Shown here: positions 1-6,763 of the stretch, piece by piece
How the letters are laid out: every line of letters begins with the position of its first letter
How positions within the stretch are numbered: the first letter of the stretch is position 1
Assembly: GCA_016710435.1 (NCBI GenBank)
Contig: JADJVV010000007.1
Location: 1 to 9,668 of the forward strand
Length of the DNA stretch: 9,668 nucleotides
Direction: 5' to 3'
Source: Hyphomicrobiales bacterium
GTDB taxonomy: Bacteria > Pseudomonadota > Alphaproteobacteria > Rhizobiales > Aestuariivirgaceae
Notes under the pieces: generated by a model
Told to the model about the DNA's origin: nothing
Seen by the model: the letters and a program-made list of their open reading frames with translations, nothing else
Databases searched by the model: none
Translations under genes and position numbers: made by a program

Positions 1-587
1 TGCAGGTGGAATTCGGCGGGAACCTCGCAGCTCGGCTTCGACGTCGTCAAGCGTGAGTTCGTTGACCGCAGCCCCGCCTTAAAATCGCTACGTAGGCCGT
101 TCTGGGCCGACGTGGGTGAAACACGCGGACGGTGCGCATCCCCGCATCAGAGGCGATCACGAAGGGGGGCGCCAGACAGCGTGGACAAAGCCGCCTGGCC
201 AAGCTGGCTGCCATGCCGTACTCGACGGCGTTGAACACGTCACCCGGGTATGGGGTTCCCAGGCTCGTGTGTGAAGCTGGCGCGTCTTCCGTGCGGCCAA
301 GAAACGGCGGTCCTGGTTTGCGGCGTGCTGTCGAAAACTCTTAGAACACTGGGATGGAGATGGCTACAACGACACGCCGGTGCGCAGCGTTATGATGCCG
401 GCCGGCGCGACGCCGTACTCGACGATTGCCCTCTTGACGCGCGTCTTGCGAGGATTCTGGAGGCTTCGTTGAACTGGCGACACGAAAACGCATCCGACCA
501 CAAGTCGTCGTTGTCGCCTTCCACGAGTTCCGTACGGTCGTCGAGGACTTCCGACGCACAGTACGCCAGCATATCCTCAAGCGTCAT
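1..587 (-). CDS. Probable head-tail adaptor, partial at left edge, with about five frame breaks
   Basis: ATG 587 has AAGGAG upstream and opens MTLEDMLAYCASEVLDDRTE, then DLWSDAFSCRQFNEASRIL. Each later piece reads in a changing frame: VKRAIVEYGVAPAGIITLRT (to 366), then HLHPSVLRVFDSTPQTR, then FLGRTEDAPASHTSLGTPY with VFNAVEYGMAASLA and ASDAGMRTVRVF (to about 115), then AVNELTLDDVEAEL (about 69-28), then EVPAEFHL at the edge. Suggested repair points are about 440-450 (one base missing), 364 (one extra G), 270-320, 70-110 and about 27 (one extra C). The order - an N-terminal helix, a hydrophobic beta segment with L-x-x-G-x-x-x-Y, RTVRVF and a LTLDDVEAELEVPAEFH ending - resembles phage adaptor/connector proteins that join portal to tail. 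The assignment is from pattern memory and position. Decay to a pseudogene is the alternative. Confidence 0.55.
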
Positions 588-596
588 AACAGCTCC

Positions 597-1127
597 TTAC
601 GCCGCTTGGGCGGTCTCGCGCAACTGCTGTTCTTTTTCCTTCTCTTGGAACGCCTTGTACTCTTCCGGCGTAGCCTTGGACTTGAAAGAATAGGGGAATC
701 GCTGTACTGGTCGCGTGACGTACCCGCCCTGGCTCTGGATCGTTATATCTTCGACACATAACGCCAGGCGGCCTTCCACGAAGGCGTGCGGGACAATCAC
801 TTCCCCTGCCGCGAGGGACTTTTGATACACAGGCCCCAACGACAGCGGCACCTGGGGCAGGTCCTGCTTGTTCTGGCCGCGGAAGATCTCAATCTTGTCG
901 TAATCCAGCGGGAAACCGCGCGTGTCGGTGGGCAACTCGACGTCGTCGCCAGACAGCACCTTCATACGCTTGTCGCGGGCCTCGGCGAGGAACTTGGCGT
1001 AGACGGCGTCCTCGTCGAACTCCTGCGCGGCCTGCGTTTCGGCTTTGATGCGGAGGCGGGCGACGCGCTGGGCTTCAGTCTCGTCGGCTTCCGGCGTGCC
1101 GGTGAATTTGTCGTTCAGTTTGCTCAT
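597..1127 (-). CDS. Hypothetical late protein, 176 aa
   Basis: ATG 1127 is preceded by AGGAG at 8 nt spacing. The first 55 residues are highly charged and helical (DETEAQRVARLRIKAETQAA, FLAEARDKRMKVL). The middle looks globular (DYDKIEIFRGQNKQDLPQVP, GEVIVPHAFVEGRLALCVED), with an aromatic stretch RPVQRFPYSFK. The tail is a helix rich in Glu, Lys and Gln (EEYKAFQEKEKEQQLRE). I do not recognise the family. Placement between capsid-associated genes and the adaptor suggests a virion or assembly protein. The TAA stop is part of the next gene's Shine-Dalgarno (TAAGGAG). The frame is intact through its whole length. Confidence 0.8.
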   Translation of the reverse strand: MSKLNDKFTGTPEADETEAQRVARLRIKAETQAAQEFDEDAVYAKFLAEARDKRMKVLSGDDVELPTDTRGFPLDYDKIEIFRGQNKQDLPQVPLSLGPVYQKSLAAGEVIVPHAFVEGRLALCVEDITIQSQGGYVTRPVQRFPYSFKSKATPEEYKAFQEKEKEQQLRETAQAA

Positions 1128-1159
1128 GATTCAGGCTCCTGTTTTTAGGTGTGGGGGAG

Positions 1160-1447
1160 TCAATCTTCTTCGTTCGCCATGCGTGAGGCCTCGGCAAACG
1201 CACTTTCAAACTCTTGCTGCGGGATGCTCTTGAGCGCAGCCTCGATGATCTTGATCACGTCCGGCACCGTCGCCGCCGCGTAGCTCTTGGTCATATTGCC
1301 GGTGTAGGGGCTGCACAGCTCTGCGCCGCCCTTACCACTACTCTTCTTCGCCGCCTTTTTCGCCGCCTCGATCGCGGGAACGTCTGGCACGGTTACTTCA
1401 AACCCGTTCTCCAGACGTTCGATCGAGACGCGGTAGGTATCGGACAT
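1160..1447 (-). CDS. Hypothetical phage protein, 95 aa
   Basis: ATG 1447 has GAAGG about 8 nt upstream, within the end of the preceding gene. The N-terminus forms strands (TYRVSIERLENGFEVTVPD), followed by a lysine-rich helix (AAKKAAKKSSGKGG), a central SPYTGNMTKSYAAATVPDVI, and a C-terminal amphipathic helix (FESAFAEASRMANEED). I recall comparable small proteins after capsid genes in podovirus-like genomes, but I cannot name a function. No membrane or signal segment is present. It might be a minor virion or assembly component. The frame is intact, and a 32-nt gap with an AGGAG leads to the next gene. Confidence 0.78.
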   Translation of the reverse strand: MSDTYRVSIERLENGFEVTVPDVPAIEAAKKAAKKSSGKGGAELCSPYTGNMTKSYAAATVPDVIKIIEAALKSIPQQEFESAFAEASRMANEED

Positions 1448-1450
1448 GGT

Positions 1451-1882
1451 TTAGCCTTCGGCCAACCACACTACCGTATCGTTGTCCGTGCAGATGCCGG
1501 AGTCAAACGTGACGGTCACGACGCCGCTCGGCGACGTGTCGGCCGAACCGCCGGACTGGCTGGCAGAACCACCGGTGCCGGTGCGGATAGCGACGACGAT
1601 CTTGTCGTCGGTCTCAAGGGTGCGAGTTCCGGCAGCGACGGTTTCGAGGTAGTCGCCGGAGTTCATGCCCTTGTACCACTCCTGGGTGATGCGGTCGGTG
1701 ATGTTGGTGATCTTGAAGTACGTCGGGACGAAGCCCAGCGTCAGCGTCATCACGCCGGCGGCGATGCTGGCGTTGGCCGTTGTGGACACGTCGGAAGCCG
1801 CCGTGTAAGTGCCGCTGATCGAGCCCTGCGTGCGCTGGACGGGGCCGCCGTTGATGTTGGACAGATTGGTAGGGGTGGTCAT
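1451..1882 (-). CDS. Hypothetical phage virion-type protein, 143 aa
   Basis: Start ATG 1882 follows TAGGAG at a good spacing. The protein is beta-rich, low in cysteine and rich in Thr/Gly/Ser. A recognisable core is LTLGFVPTYFKITNITDRIT, then QEWYKGMNSGDYLETVAAGT, and a C-terminal TDNDTVVWLAEG. I associate this pattern with a conserved small protein found after capsid genes in phages, of unknown function. A decoration protein or minor head protein fits position and composition, but no motif proves it. Residues 105-117 form a Gly/Ser-rich linker (GGSASQSGGSADT). The frame is intact. The stop is 3 nt before the next start, so the two genes are likely cotranslated. Confidence 0.82.
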   Translation of the reverse strand: MTTPTNLSNINGGPVQRTQGSISGTYTAASDVSTTANASIAAGVMTLTLGFVPTYFKITNITDRITQEWYKGMNSGDYLETVAAGTRTLETDDKIVVAIRTGTGGSASQSGGSADTSPSGVVTVTFDSGICTDNDTVVWLAEG

Positions 1883-1912
1883 GTGAGTCTCCTAAAAAGT
1901 TAATTCGGCACA

Positions 1913-1926
1913 GGGGCCGTAGCCCC
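1913..1926 (-). terminator. GC-rich hairpin with UACG tetraloop just after the capsid stop
   Basis: On the minus strand GGGGC-TACG-GCCCC forms a 5-bp all-GC stem closed by C-G around a UACG loop, the exceptionally stable cUNCGg class. It starts 12 nt after the capsid stop. A run of five T follows about 15 nt beyond the stem, too far for a standard intrinsic terminator and merging with the TAGGAG of the next gene. It may be a weak attenuator or an mRNA-stabilising 3' hairpin for the capsid transcript. Confidence 0.5.
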
Positions 1927-1938
1927 AAGCAGAGTGGA

Positions 1939-2939
1939 TTACAGCGTGACGGCCACCATAAGACGATACCCCCACAAATCGTTCAAAATCAACGATGTTT
2001 GTGCGCACTTCCAACCCAGCGTGCCGCGCTGGTTCAGCGGGTCGGCGGTGCCGGACGAGCCAGGGTTGTGGGCGATCAGCGACATGGCGTTCGACCCCTT
2101 CAGCGGCACGATGCCATAGAAGTCCTTGCCCATGTAGATGACCGGATACACGTCGGCGAAGCCGCCGGTGTTGCGCATCGTGGTCGAGGCGCCGCCGTAC
2201 ACGCCGGTCGCGCCGAGGTACGGCGTGAACAACACGCTGCGGCAGTACCGCACGTCCTCGACGGAGCCGTGCTCGCCAGGGAACAGCTTGGTCTGCCCGG
2301 CGTACTGCTTGGCCGGGATGTAGCCCTGCATGTTGCGGATGTCGTTGGTCACGTCGGGGTGATGGATGGCAACGAAGCCGGCCTCGACAGGTTCCGTACG
2401 GAAGTCCGGGCTGGATGACACGATCTCGTTGATATACTTGCCGCGCTGGCGGAGCAGGGCGGCGGTCGCCGTGCGCTGCGCAGCCAGGGTGATCGGCGTA
2501 TTGACGGTCGTGATGCCGCCGTTGGCGTAGCCGACCTGCGTGCCGGCCTTGATCTTGTTCCAGCGCAGCGTCTCGACCGTCTCAGCCGCCTGCTGCACGC
2601 ACAGCGACGAAAACTCCTTGAGCAGCGGATCTTCGTGGGTGTCCTGCATGAAGCCGGAATACGGGATGAAGTCGCCGAATTCCTCCAGCGTGGCCGTGTA
2701 GTCAGTGATGGTCGGCTTGGTGCCGCTGGGCGTCACGCCTTCGACGAGCGCCGTGGTAGCCAACGGCAGGGCTTCGTAGCGCCGGAACTTGGCGACGTTC
2801 GTCGAATTGGTAGGCATCACGAACGTCTGGCCGAACTTCTCCAGAACCATGTCGGCGTCGTGGCGCTTCAGGAGGGGGCAATGGCATACGCTGCCGTGCG
2901 ATTGGAGATGTCGCCGGACGTCAGGAGAGCGGTGGTCAT
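1939..2939 (-). CDS. Major capsid protein, N4-gp56 family, frameshift at codon about 22
   Basis: This is the shell-forming HK97-fold protein, most similar in my judgement to the N4-gp56 major capsid family. Supporting segments are HDADMVLEKFGQTFVMPTNS, FRRYEALPLATTALVEGVTP, WNKIKAGTQVGYANGG, FVAIHHPDVTNDIRNMQGYI, LFPGEHGSVEDVRYCRS and YPVIYMGKDFYGIVPLKG. Start is ATG 2939 with AAAGGA 6 nt upstream, giving MTTALLTSGDISNRTAAYAI. That frame meets TGA at 2870-2868, while the body begins LLKRHDADMV one base back. Adding one C to the C5 tract (2874-2878) restores AIAPLLKRHD and a 333-residue protein, somewhat shorter than N4 gp56 (about 400). An ATG at 2991 keeps the body frame but gives a His/Arg-rich leader with no ribosome site, so I reject it. 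The downstream hairpin at 1913-1926 may shield this abundant mRNA. Confidence 0.95.
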
Positions 2940-2945
2940 GGTGTT

Positions 2946-2951
2946 TCCTTT
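2946..2951 (-). promoter_or_regulatory. Ribosome binding site AAAGGA of the capsid gene
   Basis: AAAGGA followed by a 6-nt spacer AACACC and the ATG at 2939. It fixes the true capsid start in the frame that is then lost at 2874-2878, and so shows that the frame break lies inside the gene. The remaining 70 nt up to the stop of the previous gene hold no promoter or hairpin that I can see. Confidence 0.8.
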
Positions 2952-3019
2952 CGGTGAGTTTGGGTGTTGTTAGCGTCCTCTGCCGGCTCACCTATGGAAT
3001 CGGCATGATGCGGTCGGTC

Positions 3020-3516
3020 TTAGGCGTCGTATCCTTGCAGCTCGATCAGGAACTTGCCGGCCGTGTACGTGGCGGCCGTGCGGCGGCGCCGCCGGTCAAA
3101 TACAGATACTGGCTCGTCGCGGCCGGCTGAGCAATCGCCTTAACCAAAGCCAGAGTCCAGTTGCCGCCAGCAGTGATCAGCGCGGTCTCGGTGAGGGCGG
3201 CGACGCCGCCGTCGAACACGCCGGTGCCTTCGGTGGCGGAATACAGGTCGATGTCGGCGACGCCGCCGGCGGGGACTTCAAGGCAGGTCATTCTGCCGCT
3301 GAGTAGCGTGCCGCTGCGGGCGACGGAGACCTGACCGATGTGCGCCGGACTGGTGCCGACGCCGATGATGTCGAGGTCAGTAGTGGATGACGCCAGGCCC
3401 GTGAGATCGATGAGGATCGTGGTGGTAATGAGTCCGTTGTCTTTCGTGACACTGGATCGATACACGGTGCCGGTACCGGAAGTGATGCCGGCGCCAGCTT
3501 CCCCCCGCGAAGTCAT
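3020..3516 (-). CDS. Phage structural-type protein before the capsid gene, C-terminal frame break
   Basis: The sequence (GTGTVYRSSVTKDNGLITTT, then IDLTGLASSTTDLDIIGVGT, HIGQVSVARSGTLLSGRMTC, PAGGVADIDLYSATEGTGV) is a beta-rich type I have seen between scaffold and capsid genes in environmental phage genomes; its function is unknown. As read, it ends at 3046 in an Arg/Pro-rich tail after LYLTGGAA. One base added in the GC repeat around 3075-3090 gives instead YTAGKFLIELQGYDA and a TAA at 3022-3020, which is clearly the natural end. Corrected length is about 165 residues. The ATG at 3516 has no visible Shine-Dalgarno and lies inside the scaffold's DPNDF coding sequence, so the true N-terminus is uncertain. 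A role as minor capsid or decoration protein is inferred from position only. Confidence 0.75.
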
Positions 3517-4370
3517 TGGGGTCCGGGGTGCCCCTCGGCGTCACGGCGACGCGCCGCGAGCCGACCGGCGTCAGGTCTTCGGCTCCAGCAGGAGGCGGCT
3601 TCGGAACGGGCGCTGGTGCAGGCGCGGCCGGGGTGGCTACTCCAGTCGCCTTCTTGAAGTCATTCACCAAGGCTATCACGTCCTGCGTCGTGCCGCGGTC
3701 GTACACCGCCTGCGCGCCAGCCTGCGCGTACGACGGCAACGTCTTGATCCACGCCGGGACCTTCGCGATCACGGCGTCGTAGTCGCTGTGCGCGGCGTGC
3801 AGGGCGGCAACGTGGGCCTCGATAGCTGATGTCGTCACCGTGTTCTCAACTGGCGCCAGCCGGGCCTCCATCTGTTCGGCGAACTTCTGCACGGCCTTGT
3901 ATACCCTGGCGTTTATGTCGCGGTCGATCGACTTGAGGCGGGCGTCGATGGCCTTGGCCTCGCTCGGAAACTCCTTCCTGAACTGCTCCAGGGCCGCGAC
4001 TTCGTCCTCGGTCGGCGCGTAGGGCGTGATACTTTCCTCCAGGGCCTCGCGCTCCGCCCTGGCTTCCGGCGTCTCTGCCGGCGCCGGCGCAGGGGCAGGT
4101 GCTGGCGCGGGGGGCATGTGCTGGCGCGGGGGCAGGTGCTGGCGCGGGGGCAGGTGCTGGCGCGGGGGCAGGTGCTGGCGTTTCGATCGGTTCAAGGGCG
4201 GCCTCCGGCGCCGGCGCGGGCTCGGGCGCTGGCTCAGGTGCTGGAGTCGGCGCGGGAGTCGGCATGGGAGACGGCGCGGGCTCAGGTGCTGGTGCCGGCG
4301 CGGGGGCCGCGTCCATCGCGGCGACTACCTCCGCGAACGCGGCGTCGAAATCGTTGTTGTCAGTTGCCAT
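3487..4370 (-). CDS. Scaffold protein, Pro-Ala rich, frameshifted in the repeat and without a clean stop
   Basis: It lies directly before the capsid region and has scaffold-like composition: acidic, helical and free of cysteine. Start is ATG 4370 with GGGAG upstream. Residues 1-20 form a short helix (DNNDFDAAFAEVVAAMDA). About residues 21-97 are an almost pure Pro-Ala spacer. Then comes a helical core (EDEVAALEQFRKEFPSEAKA, VYKAVQKFAEQMEARLAPVE, AHVAALHAAHSDYDAVI). A second Pro-Ala linker leads to a basic tail TPVGSRRVAVTPRGTPDPND. The first frame is lost at a G6 tract (4109-4114), where neighbouring repeat units have G5; removing one base restores APAPAPAETPEARAE. The lower end is approximate: after DPNDFAGG the frame runs out of register into the next gene until 3377 with a nonsense-like His/Arg-rich tail. 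The family is assigned from position and composition, not from a motif. Confidence 0.82.
4101..4180. repeat. 18-bp tandem repeat coding the Pro-Ala spacer of the scaffold
   Basis: On the plus strand the unit is GCTGGCGCGGGGGCAGGT. Three perfect copies lie at 4120-4137, 4138-4155 and 4156-4173, followed by a 7-nt partial copy. A variant at 4101-4119 is 19 nt long, with six G instead of five and CATGT for CAGGT. On the coding strand each unit gives (Ala-Pro)3. Less regular Ala-Pro coding sequence continues to about 4318. Perfect neighbouring copies indicate recent expansion by slippage or unequal exchange; it is also a region where assembly may miscount units. Confidence 0.92.
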
Positions 4371-4371
4371 G

Positions 4372-4611
4372 TCATGCTCCCTGTAGTTGTTTGATGGCGG
4401 GGCCGTCGTCGATCAGCTTTATCAGCCGGGCCACGACGCGCGCCTCGCCTTGTTCTCGGATCAAGTCGTCGCCCGCCATGCCAATCCACTCCGTATTGAT
4501 GCGGGCCTGTCGCAAGTACAGCCAGTCACGCATGGCCTGTAGCCCGCCTTCGTTTCGGCACAAGAAGATGCTCAGCTCGATCTTGTGTTGTTCCTGCCTT
4601 ATCACGTTCAT
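4372..4611 (-). CDS. Hypothetical protein between portal and scaffold, 79 aa
   Basis: The ATG at 4611 overlaps the portal stop (ATGA) and is preceded by AGGGG at a spacing of about 7 nt, so it is a credible coupled gene. The product is highly charged and helical, with HKIELSIFLCRNEGG, then MRDWLYLRQARINTEWI and EARVVARLIKLIDDGPA. I recognise no family. A small conserved ORF at this place, between portal and scaffold, is common in podovirus head modules and may be an assembly accessory. It has no membrane segment or signal peptide. The stop lies 1 nt before the scaffold start, so the gene is sandwiched in a coupled portal-scaffold array. Confidence 0.8.
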   Translation of the reverse strand: MNVIRQEQHKIELSIFLCRNEGGLQAMRDWLYLRQARINTEWIGMAGDDLIREQGEARVVARLIKLIDDGPAIKQLQGA

Positions 4612-6754
4612 GTCGCTGCCCCTGTCGCTGGTCTGCTAGCCGCCTGCCGCGCCGTATCGGCGCCGTGTGCTGCCGTCAGGGCCTGCGCGTGCCCGACCTG
4701 CCGGCTCGTGTCGGCCGCATGTGCCGCCACCAGCGTCTTGGCCCGGTCGACGCTGTGCTTGTTGCTGGTGTTGATGGCGTCGATGATGGTCTGCAACACC
4801 GTCGTTCCGACCGCCGCCTGCTCGGATGATGCCTTGGCCTCGTGCTCCAGCGCCTTGCTGAGAACCTCCTTGACCTGGGCGGTGACGAGGTCCATCTGGC
4901 CTTGGGCCATGGCGGCCTGCTGCTGAGCGTTCCGCTCGATGATCTGCTCGGCCTTGTCCTCGTCCTCCATCAGGTCGTCGATGGGGATGTCGTTGGCCTT
5001 CGCGCGTTCGATCAGCAGGGCGCGCGGCTTGATGTACGGCAGCTCGTCTGGCGTCAGGCTCGCCTTGAACTCGGCGAGCGACTGCGCCAGCACTTCCTTC
5101 GCGATCAGGCTCGTCGAGCCGCGGGCAATGATGTTGTGGTCGCCGTCGCGGCTCTGGTCGGCGTCGTACTTCTTGTTCCACGCCACGAGCGCCGAGATCA
5201 TCGATATGGTGAAGGTGTCGTAGTTACGCACGGTGTCGCGCACCGGCAGCGCGGCGGCGCCGAGGAACATGCTGGCGTTGCGCTGCGTGCGAAGCGCCTC
5301 GCTGCCGCCACCCGACGTGTCGCCCAGCGACGCCGGCGGCAGCCCGGACTCCTTGTCGCCGAAGCTCAGGAACAACTGGATCAGCGGCAGCAGCTCGTGG
5401 ATGTGACTGTCGATACTGACGTTACGCACCGCCGGTATGGCGTCGGACTGGCCGCCGTTGCTCTCGCGCAGCCACGACTTGTGCTTGCTGAGTGCCATGG
5501 ACTGGCCCGGCGTCAGCATGTCGGTGTTGATCTCCGCCATGGGGCCGATCACGCCGGCGTTGTCGAGGGCGGCGCGCACCGTTTCGTTCAGGCTGACCTG
5601 CGAGTCGCGCAGCGTGTCGCACAGCCCGTTGCCGAGGATGGACAGGTCGTCGTCCTCGAACACGAAGATGTGGTGGTGCTGGACAGTCTCGCCAAGCGGC
5701 GCCAACTTCGCCTTGATGGTGACGTCGTCGATCATCCACACGTTACTGTGGAACGATCGCCCGAGGTCGGCGTCGGCGATAGTCACGCCGGCGCCGCGCA
5801 GTTCGTGCCGGTGACGTGCCCCCAGTACGACAGCACTTCGTACTTTCGGCTTTCCTTGCCGGAGATCGCCGCCTGCGCACTCTTGGGTTCGCCCTTCATC
5901 ACGGACTCCCACCACTGTGCCTTGTAGTTGCCCGACTGGTTGCGTTCCAGGTAGTCGGTTATCCTCGTCGCGATGAAGTCGGGGCGCTGCGCGAGTTCTT
6001 CTACCTCGGCGCGCGTCATGATGTGCCTGTCGAACTTGCCGTCCTGTTTCGTCAGGTCGGTAGCCGTCATGTCGGGGTAGTGGTTCCACACCGGCAAGAA
6101 CTCAAACAGCGGCTTGTACTTGTCGACTTCTACGGCCTTGTAGGCGCCGGTGTTGACGTCGCGCCGCCAGGTGCGCGCCTTTACCTTCTTGTGGAACGGC
6201 CCCGTCAGTATGCCGATGTTGTAGATCGTCGCCGACCGCACGACCTTGCGCGCCAGCGTGACGAACTCCATCTCCTGGAGGTCGTCGTCGATCTTCTTCT
6301 CCATCGACTCGGCCTTACCCTTGGCGAACTCGCGGATGCCCTTCTCGATTTCGGCGTCGCTGAGTTCGACTTGCGAGGCGTCGCCGCCCTGCGCCTTCTC
6401 CTGCACCAGACTGTCGAGTACCTGCTGCAACTGCTCGGTCGACAGGTCGGGCAGCGGCGACGCCCGCACGCCGTAGTTCTTCTCGGTCTGTGGCCAGAGC
6501 ATTTGCATTAACCTTGCAATTGTGCCGCGCACCATCCACGCCGTCATGCCGGGATATGCCTTTGACCTATCCGCCGGTATCATACTCAGCACTTCAGGGT
6601 CATATATCTTCCGCACCTGATAGAGGTTCTTCATCCAGCGTTCTTCGATCTGGCGGCGGTCGCTGACGTGCGTTGGCCACAGGCCGAAGATGCGCCGGCC
6701 GAGCCTGTTGAGTGCGTCGTCGTTGATGGCAGGGGGTAGGGTTGGGGTGTCCAT
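4608..6754 (-). CDS. Portal protein (about 715 aa), broken by one frameshift near 5805
   Basis: The portal is the dodecameric ring at the capsid vertex through which TerL pumps DNA. It starts at ATG 6754 with an AAGGA inside the terminase stop (TAAGGA). The N-terminal part contains WMKNLYQVRKIYDPEVLSM, then AYPGMTAWMVRGTIARLMQM, typical of large podovirus portals. It runs to CAAPA and stops at about 5783, while the protein continues without loss in another frame from LRGAGVTIADADLG through VWMIDDVTIKAKLAPLG. One base appears to be missing beside G5805 (GGCACGAAC for an expected GGCACnGAAC), about residue 316. The joined protein is about 715 residues, similar to P22-type portals of about 725. 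The C-terminal 120 residues are long alanine/glutamine-rich helices (AQQQAAMAQGQMDLVTAQ), suiting the barrel or crown. The stop overlaps the next ATG as ATGA. The split into two real genes is unlikely, because the second half has no start or ribosome binding site at the junction. Confidence 0.93.
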
Positions 6755-6763
6755 GATTTTTCC

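Noticed and set aside
341..580. Minus-strand open frame of 79 codons within the adaptor region
   Set aside because: It is an Arg/Thr-rich alternative frame; the overlapping frame starting at 587 has a Shine-Dalgarno and sensible protein.
1214..1903. Plus-strand open frame of about 229 codons
   Set aside because: It spans two minus-strand genes with good ribosome sites; the Asp/Arg/Gly/Val-rich product is typical of a shadow frame.
2870..2991. Capsid start at the upstream ATG 2991
   Set aside because: The leader it adds is His/Arg-rich out-of-frame sequence, there is no ribosome site, and the ATG at 2939 gives a proper capsid N-terminus.
4101..4180. CRISPR-like array
   Set aside because: The 18-bp units are directly adjacent with no spacers and code Ala-Pro in frame within the scaffold gene.
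4099..4386. Plus-strand Gly-Ala repeat protein
   Set aside because: It is the complement of the Ala-Pro coding repeat of the scaffold, not an independent gene.
4636..5181. Minus-strand open frame of 181 codons inside the portal
   Set aside because: The Arg/Pro/Gly-rich product overlaps conserved portal C-terminal sequence in another frame.
4842..5927. Plus-strand open frame of about 361 codons
   Set aside because: It lies antisense to the portal gene, has the Arg/Val/Leu/Asp-rich composition of a reverse-strand shadow in GC-rich DNA, and has no ribosome site or recognisable domain.
5816..6511. Plus-strand open frame of about 231 codons
   Set aside because: Antisense shadow of the first half of the portal; composition is biased and no family features are seen.
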